Below are positions 55,855 through 64,000 of a stretch of DNA of 64,000 nucleotides, in pieces; position 1 is the stretch's first letter, and every line of letters starts with the position of its first letter. Origin of the DNA: Clostridium intestinale DSM 6191 (lineage in GTDB: Bacteria > Bacillota > Clostridia > Clostridiales > Clostridiaceae); assembly GCF_900130055.1 (NCBI RefSeq), contig NZ_FQXU01000018.1, positions 1 to 64,000 of the forward strand, written 5' to 3'. The position numbers were made by a program, and so were the translations under genes. A model generated the notes under the pieces. That model worked only from the letters and a program-made list of their open reading frames with translations. It was not told where the DNA came from and searched no databases.

Positions 55855-56727
55855 TTATTTATCTAGATAAACTAATTGTTCTTGGTATAATTCTATCTTT
55901 AAATAAGCTACCATTCTTTCTACTATCTTATGATGTTTTTTGAACTTAAATTCTTGAGCTTGACAAACATTTTCACATTTATCATCTTTTCCATGTTTCT
56001 TGCATTTTTCTTTTCCGTATTCTTCAAATTCATCATATTCTGCAAATTCATTGTAGTTATCATAACCGTAGTCTTTTCCACCAACATCTTCACTATCTAT
56101 AGCTTGGTCTGCGTCAAATATTCTAGCTTCTGCTAATCTACAGAATGGTTTTTCAATATAAATTATCTTATCAGCAAAATCCCATTCACATTTAGAATTA
56201 CCCATTTCAAATCCGCCGCAAGAACAATCTATTGATTTATTGCATTTAGTGAAGTAGTTAATTTCTTTTCCATTTTCTCTACATTCTATTACTGGTTTTT
56301 GGATATAGTCGATTTCTGTAGCTGTACTAAATGGAACCTTTACTGTAGCGTGTTTTATTGCTCCAACCATAATTTGTCCGTTACAACCTGGTTTTCCAGC
56401 AACTGCATACTCTATATTTTTTTCTATATATCCAGTTAAAAATAGCTTTCCATATCCTTTATCAGGGTTTACAGGATCTACTTTACCACAATTAACCATA
56501 AGTTTACATTGAGTTATATATACTTCTTTCTTTACCCTCTTTATTTCATATAAATCGTCACATAATTCTATACAAGATTGTAAATCGATTTGTACATCTC
56601 TAACTGATAATAAAACAGGAAGCCTAGTATAAGTTACTCTACATCTAGGGTTTATTGATGCATTAGTGCTTGAGCTTAAATTTACTTCTTCTGAGTATAT
56701 TTTACTTGAACAGTATTTTTTAGACAT
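55855..56727 (-). CDS. Cysteine-rich SPOCS-like spore surface protein
   Basis: A 290-residue protein with about 16 cysteines, unusual for a cytoplasmic clostridial protein. The central part (KKEVYITQCKLMVNCGKVDPV, GKLFLTGYIEKNIEYA, TVKVPFSTATEID) has the SPOCS/DUF3794 pattern; an acidic Asp/Glu/Tyr-rich segment follows (about 210-245). It resembles the Csx cysteine-rich exosporium proteins of C. sporogenes/botulinum, but I am not certain which. A sigma-K-like promoter (56771-56798) supports mother-cell expression. Disulfide cross-linking in an outer layer is likely. Confidence 0.8.
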   Translation of the reverse strand: MSKKYCSSKIYSEEVNLSSSTNASINPRCRVTYTRLPVLLSVRDVQIDLQSCIELCDDLYEIKRVKKEVYITQCKLMVNCGKVDPVNPDKGYGKLFLTGYIEKNIEYAVAGKPGCNGQIMVGAIKHATVKVPFSTATEIDYIQKPVIECRENGKEINYFTKCNKSIDCSCGGFEMGNSKCEWDFADKIIYIEKPFCRLAEARIFDADQAIDSEDVGGKDYGYDNYNEFAEYDEFEEYGKEKCKKHGKDDKCENVCQAQEFKFKKHHKIVERMVAYLKIELYQEQLVYLDK

Positions 56728-56770
56728 TTGTTATTCCTCCTCTTGTCCATCGAGTTATCTTCTGTAATAA

Positions 56771-56798
56771 TAGTATATTCTCTACTTCACATGTTGTT
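56771..56798 (-). promoter_or_regulatory. Sigma-K-like promoter of the cysteine-rich gene
   Basis: Minus-strand AACA (56795-56798), 15 bp, AATATACTA (56771-56779), one mismatch from CATAnnnTA. Confidence 0.45.
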
Positions 56799-56855
56799 AC
56801 ACCTTTCGACAGTTTTGTGTTATTTATATTAAAATATATTTTTCTTCCTCAAATT

Positions 56856-56884
56856 AACATATAACGCATTTATTACATATAATA
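56856..56884 (+). promoter_or_regulatory. Sigma-K promoter of the SPOCS/glycosyltransferase pair
   Basis: AACA (56856-56859), 16 bp, CATATAATA (56876-56884). All fixed positions match the B. subtilis sigma-K consensus. Confidence 0.7.
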
Positions 56885-56910
56885 ATTAAAAATGAATTAT
56901 GGAGGTTTAT

Positions 56911-57384
56911 ATGGATACAGAAGAAATTCTACTTAATGGATTCTTAACTGAAGAAGAATTACAAAACATTTCTTTAAGACGCGGTTATCTAATGGAAGAT
57001 AAAGATTATTTATTTCTATCCGACAAATCCTATCCCTTAAAGAAATTAATAAGTATAGATTTATCCCTAAAAATTGTTTCATTTAAAAGTCTATTAACAG
57101 CAGACAGCAAGATAAATTATTTTGAGGGAGTAAAAGAATTTAAGATAGCTTATGCTGATGATAATGATGACGAAATTAATCTTACAAAAAAAGCTCCTTT
57201 TAATGGTAGCTTTATTACTCCACTTAGAGAATCATTAAAAAATGTTCAAGTTCATTTAATACATGGATACTTCTATGTAGCTGATACAAATATTATTGAC
57301 TACTATATAAGCTACTTCTTAAAATATGGCGTTAAACCCAACTCTCAAACCTCGAGATACGATACTGATTCAGAATTTTATTAG
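56911..57384 (+). CDS. SPOCS-like (DUF3794) small spore protein
   Basis: A 157-residue acidic protein. The middle (KINYFEGVKEFKIAYADD, KKAPFNGSFITPL and VQVHLIHGYFYVADTNIIDYY) follows the strand order and Pro-Phe turn of the SPOCS domain also found in SipL and the 55.9 kb protein. I infer a spore coat or exosporium role, supported by the sigma-K promoter and the following glycosyltransferase (9 bp). GGAGG precedes ATG 56911; the upstream ATG lies within the site. Confidence 0.75.
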   Translation: MDTEEILLNGFLTEEELQNISLRRGYLMEDKDYLFLSDKSYPLKKLISIDLSLKIVSFKSLLTADSKINYFEGVKEFKIAYADDNDDEINLTKKAPFNGSFITPLRESLKNVQVHLIHGYFYVADTNIIDYYISYFLKYGVKPNSQTSRYDTDSEFY

Positions 57385-57393
57385 GAGGTTTTT

Positions 57394-58491
57394 ATGAAAA
57401 TTCTATTTGATGGTTTTGGAATTACTCATCATGTAGGAAATTCCTTAGGATCCTACACTAATGAGATTATTTCATTAATCAATAACACCGAAGATGAAAT
57501 AGATTTTAATGTACTTCTTTATAATATAGATAAGCCAACTTCCGATTTATCATTTAAGAATGTAACTCCCCTTTACCTTAATATAGATAGGAGTATATAT
57601 CCTTCCCCTAATATAAATAATGTTATAAATAGATACGAAATAGATCTTTATCACGATCCAAATAATGGCTTTCTTGCACCTGAAGAGCCTATAAATAACT
57701 ATATAGTTTCTCTCAATACTTTATTACCGTATCTAGAGCCCACTCTTGTAGATGATAAGTTCAAAAGAAGTTTTTATAAGAGAGTTCCGTACGCTTTAGA
57801 AATTTGTAAATATTTATTAGTACCAACTAAAGCTTTTAAGGAGGATGTTTTAAGAACCTTTCCTAAAATGAAGGATAAAATAATATGCTCTTATCCAAAA
57901 ATAAACGAGATATTTTCTCCTAAAGATACATTAGAATCATCTAAGTTTATTTTAAATAATTATAATATAAATTCTCCATTTCTACTTTATGTTGGTGATA
58001 TTTCAAAAAGAAAATCTATTGAGAAACTTATTTATATTTTAAAAAATCTAGCATCTACGCCTCTGAAGCTTGTTTTAATTGGAGATTATAAGAAAAAAAA
58101 ATACGCCTATTACAGACATATTTTAGAACTAGCGTCATCACTTTCTTTAGAAGACAAGATTATATTCTTAGGTAAAATACCTCAGCATAATTTACCTTAC
58201 TTCTACTCTAATGCACTATGTACAATTGATTTTTCTATATATAACTCCTACCCGCTATCATCAGTGGAGGCTGTGCACTGTAAATCTGTAGTTATAGTAA
58301 ATGATACGCCTTCTAATAAAGAAATCTTAAAAAAATCTGCTTTCTTTATAGATTCAGCTAACTTAAATATAGCTGTAGATATGATTAAAACCTTATACTC
58401 TAGAAAAAATATAAAGGGAAAATTAACTGGAAACTTATCTACTCCAGTTGCCGGAAATTTAAAAGAACTATTTAACTTGTATGAAAAATAA
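57394..58491 (+). CDS. GT4-like glycosyltransferase 3 with altered active site
   Basis: 365 residues with the GT-B layout of glycosyltransferases 1 and 2 (KILFDGFGITHHVGNSLGSY, GDISKRKSIEKLI). The E-x7-E motif is NSYPLSSVEAVHCK, so the first glutamate is Asn, and the basic loop differs (GGFSPRKN in the relatives). It may be inactive, or use a different donor. It is co-transcribed with the SPOCS-like protein. AGGAGG precedes the ATG. Confidence 0.8.
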   Translation: MKILFDGFGITHHVGNSLGSYTNEIISLINNTEDEIDFNVLLYNIDKPTSDLSFKNVTPLYLNIDRSIYPSPNINNVINRYEIDLYHDPNNGFLAPEEPINNYIVSLNTLLPYLEPTLVDDKFKRSFYKRVPYALEICKYLLVPTKAFKEDVLRTFPKMKDKIICSYPKINEIFSPKDTLESSKFILNNYNINSPFLLYVGDISKRKSIEKLIYILKNLASTPLKLVLIGDYKKKKYAYYRHILELASSLSLEDKIIFLGKIPQHNLPYFYSNALCTIDFSIYNSYPLSSVEAVHCKSVVIVNDTPSNKEILKKSAFFIDSANLNIAVDMIKTLYSRKNIKGKLTGNLSTPVAGNLKELFNLYEK

Positions 58492-58524
58492 TAATAGGTG
58501 GATAACTTTATCCACCTATTATAA
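58490..58524. terminator. Bidirectional terminator
   Basis: ATAATAGGTGGATAA-(2-4 nt)-TTATCCACCTATTAT, a perfect 15-bp stem between the convergent glycosyltransferase 3 and the DUF503 gene. Confidence 0.9.
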
Positions 58525-58800
58525 TATTTCTGTTAACACATCAATAACTTCACCCTCGGTATTATCATAAATAAAATTAATCACTTCATTTATAATTTCA
58601 TTTGATTTATTTGTGCTATTACTTATACAACATAATCCTATAGTTAACTTTTTATGTTCATCCATACTTTCTATCTCCGCTACAGAAACATTAAACTTAT
58701 TTTTTATTTTAGCCAATATACTTCTAGAAACCATACGTTTTTCTTTTAAACTATTCGCCCAAGATATTCTAATAACTATCTCAGCAGTACCTATAATCAA
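58519..58800 (-). CDS. DUF503 family protein (YlxP-like)
   Basis: A 93-residue DUF503 protein (YlxP family). The N-terminus IGTAEIVIRISWANSLKEKRMVSRSIL is the family signature; the fold is a small ferredoxin-like sandwich. Function is unknown; in Bacillus the gene lies in the nusA-infB region. TTG 58800 is six bases after GAGGTG; the longer frame's GTG is part of that site. It is 16 bp downstream of the GNAT gene. Confidence 0.85.
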   Translation of the reverse strand: MIIGTAEIVIRISWANSLKEKRMVSRSILAKIKNKFNVSVAEIESMDEHKKLTIGLCCISNSTNKSNEIINEVINFIYDNTEGEVIDVLTEIL

Positions 58801-58816
58801 TCTAAACACCTCTAAA

Positions 58817-59428
58817 TTATATTCTTTCTAATATTATTTCCCAATCTTCATTAATTATAGACATCAATATTACATCATCATAGATTCCTTCAATTCTATT
58901 AAAATAATAATTCTTTCTTAAACCTTCTTCAATAAATCCTACATTCTTAGCAACCTTTAAAGAAGGAACATTTTTATAATTTATATTTACCTCTAATTTA
59001 TGAAGATTGATATAAGTAAAGCAAAAATATACAAACCATTTTAATATATGCTTCATTATTCCTTTATTCGTATATTTATCATTAAGAATATACCCTATCT
59101 CTCCTCTTGAATCTTGAGAATCTATAGAAAATAACCCTATTAGCCCTATTACCTTATTACTATTCTTATCTATTACTACCCAATCTATTCGTTCTCGTTT
59201 ATCGTACTCTTCTAAAAGCTCTTCTATAAATACTCTAGCATACTTCTCATTTATACTACTAGGTGATCTATAAAATATAGGCTCTTTTCTATTTTTATAA
59301 ATTTCTATAATATCTTTTCCATCCTTTTTGTCTGGTTTTCTTAAAATATATTCATCTAATTCTAATTCAACAAAGTCATTGAATATTTTTTCCAAGTAAT
59401 TTAGTCTCATATAAGCAACTAATTCCAT
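58817..59428 (-). CDS. GNAT-family N-acetyltransferase
   Basis: A 203-residue acetyltransferase of the RimJ/RimL type: the central beta4 region NKVIGLIGLFSID, the acetyl-CoA loop region IGYILNDKYTNKGIMKHIL (glycine-poor Q/RxxGxG variant with NKG), and VNINYKNVPSLKVAKNVGFIEEGLRKNYYFN. The likely substrate is a protein N-terminus or a small amine, not predictable. Ribosome site AGGAG eight bases upstream. Confidence 0.85.
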   Translation of the reverse strand: MELVAYMRLNYLEKIFNDFVELELDEYILRKPDKKDGKDIIEIYKNRKEPIFYRSPSSINEKYARVFIEELLEEYDKRERIDWVVIDKNSNKVIGLIGLFSIDSQDSRGEIGYILNDKYTNKGIMKHILKWFVYFCFTYINLHKLEVNINYKNVPSLKVAKNVGFIEEGLRKNYYFNRIEGIYDDVILMSIINEDWEIILERI

Positions 59429-59499
59429 AGAAATTCTCCTAAATATTATTTATATAATATTTATACTTTTAAAATTACTTGTTATGAATACTTTTTAGT

Positions 59500-59533
59500 A
59501 AAAAAGCTCCTCAAAATTATGAGAAACTTTTCT
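59500..59533 (-). terminator. Probable terminator of murK
   Basis: AAGTTTCTCA-(7 nt)-TGAGGAGCTT with two G-U wobbles and TTTTTT on the minus strand, downstream of the murK stop. Confidence 0.65.
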
Positions 59534-59570
59534 TAAAGTTTGAATCCTTCTATTTTAATTACTTAGTATA

Positions 59571-60470
59571 TTAAACCAAGAAATTTTTTAAATACATATA
59601 ATAGGCTCCTTTAGCTGGTGATGTGTCCTCGTCTATAAAAGCATCAACTTTTATATTTTCTAATAAATATCTTTCAAATTCATGCCTTACTATTTTAGAT
59701 TTCTTTAAAACACCACCCACTATACCTATCTTACAACTTTCAAAATTCAACTTATTGAATATTCTCTCAGTAGTTTGTGCAATAGCTTTTCCTTCATCTC
59801 TTAAAATTTTAATAGAAATCTCATCTCCCATTTCACCTAACTTAGCAACAATAGGGGTTATAGATGCAATTTCATCCTTTGTCTTTGAGTATACAAACTC
59901 TATTATCTCATTAACCTCTTTTTTATTTAAAAATTTTAATATCTCAGTAGAAAGAACACTAAGTTGGAAACCATAATCATACTCGTATATCATGTTTTTT
60001 AAAGCCTCTATAGCAATTTTATATCCACTACCTTCGTCACCTAAAAGATTTCCCCAGCCTCCACATCTAGCTTCTTGTCCATTTTTTATTCCAAATGCTA
60101 TGGAGCCAGTACCAGCTATGGTTAAAATTCCATCTTCGCCCCTTAATAAAGCTTTAAGAGCCAATTGACTATCATTCATTATTACTGAAGATATATTAAA
60201 ACTTTTCTTTATAGCTTCATAAACTATCTTTGAATTATCCCCAGATTCTGATCCAGCTAGTCCTAGATATACGCCCTTTAGTCCTTCTAATCCTAACTTG
60301 TCTATCAATTCTTTTAAACCCGATAGAATATTATCTAAACCTTCTTCTTTACCATTTAGAAGATTACCGAAACCTCTTAATGCTCTATCCATAATCTCTC
60401 CATTTAAATTAAAGGCAACGATTTCAGTTTTAGTTCCACCACCATCTACTCCAATAACATAATTAACCAT
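59571..60470 (-). CDS. murK: N-acetylmuramate/N-acetylglucosamine kinase (BadF/BcrA/BadG ATPase family)
   Basis: A 299-residue ASKHA kinase. The phosphate-1 loop is GVDGGGTKTE, phosphate-2 TIAGTGSIAFG, and the GDEGSGYKI adenosine region are intact. The closest known role is MurK of C. acetobutylicum, which phosphorylates GlcNAc and MurNAc released from peptidoglycan; GlcNAc kinase alone is also possible. GGAGG precedes ATG 60470; the upstream start is part of the site. Confidence 0.86.
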   Translation of the reverse strand: MVNYVIGVDGGGTKTEIVAFNLNGEIMDRALRGFGNLLNGKEEGLDNILSGLKELIDKLGLEGLKGVYLGLAGSESGDNSKIVYEAIKKSFNISSVIMNDSQLALKALLRGEDGILTIAGTGSIAFGIKNGQEARCGGWGNLLGDEGSGYKIAIEALKNMIYEYDYGFQLSVLSTEILKFLNKKEVNEIIEFVYSKTKDEIASITPIVAKLGEMGDEISIKILRDEGKAIAQTTERIFNKLNFESCKIGIVGGVLKKSKIVRHEFERYLLENIKVDAFIDEDTSPAKGAYYMYLKNFLV

Positions 60471-60640
60471 ACAAACCTCCACATATAATAATTAATTCTA
60501 ATAAGATACATTATAATTATGTACATTCTATAATCTAGTATATATGTGTACAACTTCATTCGCAAGGTCTCATTCTTACAATTTTAGTTCATACATTTAA
60601 AATCTCTTAATTTCATAAATTACAAACTTTAAATGATTAA

Positions 60641-60682
60641 AAAAAGGTACTAAATAATCTACTGAGTTATTTAGTACCTTTT
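60641..60682 (-). terminator. Terminator of htrA
   Basis: AAAAGGTACTAAATAA/TTATTTAGTACCTTTT with a short loop and a TTTT tail on the minus strand. Confidence 0.9.
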
Positions 60683-60685
60683 ATC

Positions 60686-61879
60686 TTATGCTGACATTGT
60701 AATTTCTAGTGTAACTTCTTTTCCATCTCTATTAACAACTATTTTAACTTTATCGCCTTCATTTAGCTTATTCTTTTCTGACGAAAGTTCAGCTGAAGTT
60801 TTAATGCTCTTTCCATTAAATCCAACTATGACATCTCCAGCTTTGATTCCTGCTTTTTCTGCTGGTGAATATTCTACTACACTTGCAACATATATACCTT
60901 CAACTAATTTATACTGTTTTGCTGCATTCTTATCTAAATCTCTTATACTTATACCTAATGTTAAAGATTGTTTGCTTAATGCCCCTATTTTATCCTTTAC
61001 TGAGTTTATAGGAATTGAAAATCCTATTCCTTCTACACCAGCTTCACTAATCTTAGCTGAATTAATTCCTATAACTTCTCCATTAGCATTTATTAGAGGT
61101 CCTCCACTATTTCCTGGGTTTATTGCAGCATCTGTTTGAATATATACTGATGTACTACCATCTTGATTTTGAAGACTTCTGCTAGCAGCACTTACTATAC
61201 CTTTAGTAACAGTTCCAACAAACTCTTTTCCTAATGGATTTCCAATAGCTATAACTTCTTGACCTGCTTGAAGTAAATCTGAATCTCCTAAAGTTGCTAC
61301 CCCTGGCACCTCAACTTTTTCTACTAGCCTTATCATAGCTAAATCTGCATTAGCATCATAGTTTACTATTTTGGCTTTATACTCTTTTCCATTATTAAAG
61401 GTTACATTTACTTCAGTAGCACCTTGAACAACATGGTAATTAGTTAATATATCACCATCTTCATTTATTATAAATCCTGATCCCACACCCTCTTGTGGTT
61501 GATTAAAGAATCCATTACTTACAGAACTTTTAGTTGAAACACTTACTACTGCTGGAGCAACTTTATTAACTACATCTGTTACGCTTAATGAAGTTGTATT
61601 ACTTGTGAAACTAGGAGTTGTGTATGATATATTCTTCGTTTCACTTGTTCCCTTTAATGTTCCATTCTCAAGAGCTGTTTTAATAATATAATAGGTCGAA
61701 GGAATAGATATTGATAAAGTTAAGGCCATCGTAACTAAACCTACTAATAAATATTTGCCTATTCCATTACCTTTTTCCTTTTTATTTTTTCCTTTATTAT
61801 TTTTCCCATCACCAATCATTACAAAATTAGGTGAATATGTTTCTCCATTCTCAGAATCTCCATTTCTAAAATCACTCAT
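60686..61879 (-). CDS. htrA: HtrA/DegP-type membrane serine protease
   Basis: A 397-residue S1C protease for quality control at the cell surface. A cytoplasmic basic N-terminus is followed by a transmembrane helix (about residues 43-66), the protease domain with catalytic His149 (TNYHVV), Asp179 (ANADLAMI) and Ser258 (GNSGGPL), and one C-terminal PDZ domain (about 305-395, with SPAEKAGIKAGDVIVGFNG). AGGAGG lies nine bases before ATG 61879; the longer frame is unsupported. A 52-bp palindrome lies 145 bp upstream. Confidence 0.94.
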   Translation of the reverse strand: MSDFRNGDSENGETYSPNFVMIGDGKNNKGKNKKEKGNGIGKYLLVGLVTMALTLSISIPSTYYIIKTALENGTLKGTSETKNISYTTPSFTSNTTSLSVTDVVNKVAPAVVSVSTKSSVSNGFFNQPQEGVGSGFIINEDGDILTNYHVVQGATEVNVTFNNGKEYKAKIVNYDANADLAMIRLVEKVEVPGVATLGDSDLLQAGQEVIAIGNPLGKEFVGTVTKGIVSAASRSLQNQDGSTSVYIQTDAAINPGNSGGPLINANGEVIGINSAKISEAGVEGIGFSIPINSVKDKIGALSKQSLTLGISIRDLDKNAAKQYKLVEGIYVASVVEYSPAEKAGIKAGDVIVGFNGKSIKTSAELSSEKNKLNEGDKVKIVVNRDGKEVTLEITMSA

Positions 61880-62023
61880 GAAAAGAAACCTCCTTATAAT
61901 CAATTATTTTAAGTATTATATCCATATTTAAAATATAAAATAATACTGTGTCATCTTAATGACAAATATAAAGTAATATTTTTTCACATATTTTAACCGT
62001 ATTTATAAACTACAACATTAGTT

Positions 62024-62075
62024 TTAAATGACTGGACAACAGGTTGACCGGTCAACCTGTTGTCCAGTCATTTAA
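62024..62075. repeat. 52-bp perfect palindrome
   Basis: Two 26-bp arms with no loop, centred between 62049 and 62050 inside GACCGGTC, each containing GACTGG, ACAACAGG and TTGACC. It lies between htrA (start at 61879) and the terminator of the alpha/beta-hydrolase gene, upstream of htrA. Confidence 0.95.
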
Positions 62076-62080
62076 TATAA

Positions 62081-62120
62081 AAAACTACCTTAGAATAATC
62101 TCTATATTCTAAGGTAGTTT
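62081..62120 (-). terminator. Terminator of the alpha/beta hydrolase gene
   Basis: AAACTACCTTAGAATA-(about 6 nt)-TATTCTAAGGTAGTTT, a near-perfect stem with a TTTT-rich tail on the minus strand. It is immediately next to the 52-bp palindrome. Confidence 0.9.
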
Positions 62121-62122
62121 AG

Positions 62123-63133
62123 TTATCTTTTTACTCTTCCTTTTTCAACTGCATACTTGATTGCCTCTAGAACTTTATTTTTGTCTTCAACTGGTATCAT
62201 CTGCCCATTTGATTCTGTAACTAACTGATTTATGTATCTTGAGGTTGATAAAGTTAAAAGACTTTTATCAAGTTCAACATTTTTATTTCTTGATATTATA
62301 GCCAAAGGAGAATTCTCAATCAAGCCTTCTTTTTGAGAATTACTTTTCTTCTCCAATATGTTACTTGCTTCATTATGCATAGCACTAGGATATTTACTTC
62401 TTATTCTGTTTGATATAAATTCATTTTTTAATTCTGTTTGTCCTTCAGAAAATAAGTTTTCTGGAATCTCTAACATCCCAAGCTTGTACTTAATATAAGT
62501 TAAACCAAAATAAGATTGAGTAGTTTCTAATTTACTATTCTTTTTTATTTTAATGTAATTAGATATGTATTCTTCATTATCTAAATTACTTTCCACTATA
62601 GGATCTATCAAGACCATAGAATTTACAAGATCACCATAGGTATTAGCGAAGTTAGTCATAATTAATGAACCATACCCGGCCCCTACTAAAACATACGGTC
62701 CCGATATGCCTGCCTTATTTAATAATAACCTTAAATCCTCAGCTTGTCTTTGCGGATCTAATCCTTCTCCGCCATCACTAAATCCATATCCCATTCTATT
62801 ATATGTAAATACCCTAACACCTAAACTATCCGCTACTTCTCTAGTAATAGTATTCCATTCATTTGAATCTACGCCTAAATCTCCATCAAATATTACTGTC
62901 ATATCTCCAGAACCAATACTATTATAATAAACTCTGTTATCATTTATTCGAGTATATTTAGTTCTTGGTTTATATTTTTCATTATAAACCTTAGTCACTG
63001 CAAACTGAAACACTAACCCCATTAATAAAATAGTTATAAGACTGTATATCAGAAACTTCATTATCCCTGATATAGGAATTTTTTTTCTAATTTTTAACCT
63101 TTTTATACCATTTGAGTGCGGAATTAAATTCAT
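62123..63133 (-). CDS. Alpha/beta-hydrolase fold membrane protein lacking the catalytic triad
   Basis: 336 residues. One transmembrane helix (about 27-48) precedes an extracytoplasmic alpha/beta-hydrolase domain: VFTYNRMGYGFSDGG and the elbow region YVLVGAGYGSLI. The nucleophile elbow should read G-x-S-x-G; here it is Gly151-Ala-Gly153-Tyr-Gly155, with Gly at the serine position. The usual triad histidine in the GHMIP-type motif is Gln311 (GQMIPVED). The protein is therefore probably not an esterase or peptidase; a binding or structural role is likelier. It follows tsaD by 7 bp. Confidence 0.85.
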   Translation of the reverse strand: MNLIPHSNGIKRLKIRKKIPISGIMKFLIYSLITILLMGLVFQFAVTKVYNEKYKPRTKYTRINDNRVYYNSIGSGDMTVIFDGDLGVDSNEWNTITREVADSLGVRVFTYNRMGYGFSDGGEGLDPQRQAEDLRLLLNKAGISGPYVLVGAGYGSLIMTNFANTYGDLVNSMVLIDPIVESNLDNEEYISNYIKIKKNSKLETTQSYFGLTYIKYKLGMLEIPENLFSEGQTELKNEFISNRIRSKYPSAMHNEASNILEKKSNSQKEGLIENSPLAIISRNKNVELDKSLLTLSTSRYINQLVTESNGQMIPVEDKNKVLEAIKYAVEKGRVKR

Positions 63134-63140
63134 AACTTCT

Positions 63141-64000
63141 CTATTTCTCCCCTAATTTTAAATTTGGTTTTGCATTTAAATCCATTGTGCTAACATTTCC
63201 AAGCTCCCATTGATAGTACGCAGCGCTTCCTATCATTGCTGCATTATCTGTACATAATTCTAGTGATGGAAATAATATTTTTATTCCCTTTTCATTACCT
63301 TTATTAATCAAGTTTTCTCGTAGTCCACTATTAGAAGCAACTCCACCTGCTATGGCTATTCTGTCTATTCCTCTTTTTTCACACGTTACCATAGCATTAT
63401 CTGTTAACACTTCTACAACAGCTTTTTGAAAGGATGCAGCTACATCTGCAGTGTTCACTTCTTCATTCAGCATAGACTTCTTATTTAGATAATTTAATAC
63501 TGCTGACTTTAATCCTGAGAAAGAAAAATCTAAGGTGTCATCATGAAATCTAGCTCTTGGGAATGATATGCTATTAGGATCCCCTTCCTTTGAAAGCTTA
63601 TCTATCTTAGGGCCCCCTGGATAACCAAGTCCTATTGCTCTTGCCACTTTATCATAAGCTTCTCCAGCTGCATCATCCCTAGTTTCACCTATTATTTCAT
63701 ACTCACCATAATCTTTAACATATACTATAAAAGTGTGTCCTCCTGAAACAACTAAAGATACAAATGGAGGTTTTAAATCCTTATGTTCAATAAAGTTTGC
63801 ACATATATGTCCTTCTATATGATTAACCCCTATTAATGGCAAGTCTAAGGAGTATGCAAGCCCTTTCGCATATTGAAGCCCTACAAGCAGAGCCCCTACT
63901 AGCCCAGGTCCATAGGTAACACCTATAGCATCTAAATCACTAAGCTTCATATTTGCTTTTTCTAATGCCTCTTCTACTACAGCATTTATAACTTCTATAT
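63141..64000 (-). CDS. tsaD: tRNA N6-threonylcarbamoyladenosine synthase TsaD (partial, 5' end outside)
   Basis: The C-terminal 286 residues of TsaD. The frame is open through to the window edge (residues before the first in-window Met, [15 protein letters not shown], are coding), so the gene continues beyond 64000. The [13 protein letters not shown] motif (metal His residues), VVSGGHTF, and [13 protein letters not shown] are typical. It transfers threonylcarbamoyl from the Sua5 product to tRNA A37. The other pathway enzyme, Sua5, is at 19.8-20.9 kb. Confidence 0.95.
   Translation of the reverse strand, partial: IEVINAVVEEALEKANMKLSDLDAIGVTYGPGLVGALLVGLQYAKGLAYSLDLPLIGVNHIEGHICANFIEHKDLKPPFVSLVVSGGHTFIVYVKDYGEYEIIGETRDDAAGEAYDKVARAIGLGYPGGPKIDKLSKEGDPNSISFPRARFHDDTLDFSFSGLKSAVLNYLNKKSMLNEEVNTADVAASFQKAVVEVLTDNAMVTCEKRGIDRIAIAGGVASNSGLRENLINKGNEKGIKILFPSLELCTDNAAMIGSAAYYQWELGNVSTMDLNAKPNLKLGEK

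Overview
The window is low-G+C DNA (roughly 30% by eye) from an anaerobic spore-forming Firmicute, almost certainly Clostridium in the strict sense. The evidence is the dense sporulation set (yyaC, spoIIID, spoIIQ, spoIID, spoIIR, sipL, yabG, four CotS-family genes, cysteine-rich spore proteins), the clostridial thiolase thlA, an F-type ATP synthase operon and strong GGAGG ribosome sites with many TTG/GTG starts. I see no rRNA, insertion sequence, phage or CRISPR array. Most genes lie on the minus strand.

Layout. 0-0.3 kb: the promoter-proximal end of a tRNA operon (Thr, Tyr, Val). 0.4-7.3 kb: cell shape and sporulation (yyaC, mbl, spoIIID, spoIIQ, spoIID, murA, ywmB). 7.4-14.3 kb: atpI-B-E-F-H-A-G-D-C. 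14.8-16 kb: thlA. 16.4-25.1 kb: housekeeping run wecB, comEB, upp, rpiB, ywlE, sua5, a membrane protein, prfA, a DUF1385-PrmC fusion and tdk. 25.2-30.6 kb: rpmE, a diacylglycerol glucosyltransferase, rho and pyrG. 30.6-36.4 kb: a YwiB-like protein, spoIIR, ispE and the cyanophycin pair cphA/cphB. 36.5-40.2 kb: sipL, two veg genes and yabG. 40.2-48.8 kb: a spore-coat region of CotS-family kinases facing GT4 glycosyltransferases, with a radical-SAM/DUF4130 DNA-repair pair embedded. 48.9-55.8 kb: a solute-binding-like protein, a LysR regulator and a polyprenyl synthase-eetB-eetA-ndh2 cluster divergent from an FMN-binding lipoprotein. 55.8-58.5 kb: a cysteine-rich spore protein, a SPOCS-like protein and a third glycosyltransferase. 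58.5-64 kb: DUF503, GNAT, murK, htrA, a degenerate alpha/beta hydrolase and tsaD running off the end.

Two functional modules stand out. The first is a mother-cell surface programme: good sigma-K-type promoters (xACx, 15-16 bp, CATAnnnTA) precede yabG, the CotS operon, a glycosyltransferase and the SPOCS/glycosyltransferase pair. This suggests coordinated late coat or exosporium glycosylation with kinase partners, some of them catalytically degenerate. The second resembles the flavin-based extracellular electron transfer locus known from Listeria: quinone-tail synthase, EetB, EetA, NDH-2 with a membrane extension, and a secreted FMN-binding lipoprotein.

Non-coding signals include a candidate ~88-nt small RNA with its own promoter and terminator between sipL and veg, and long perfect palindromes of 44, 48 and 52 bp. 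The 48-bp one is centred on the overlapping stop codons of two convergent genes. There is also a tandem-repeat spacer inside the atp operon and a duplicated veg gene with a duplicated terminator. Start codons given here are often downstream of the longest reading frame, because the longest frame frequently begins inside the Shine-Dalgarno sequence (GAGGTG read as GTG).
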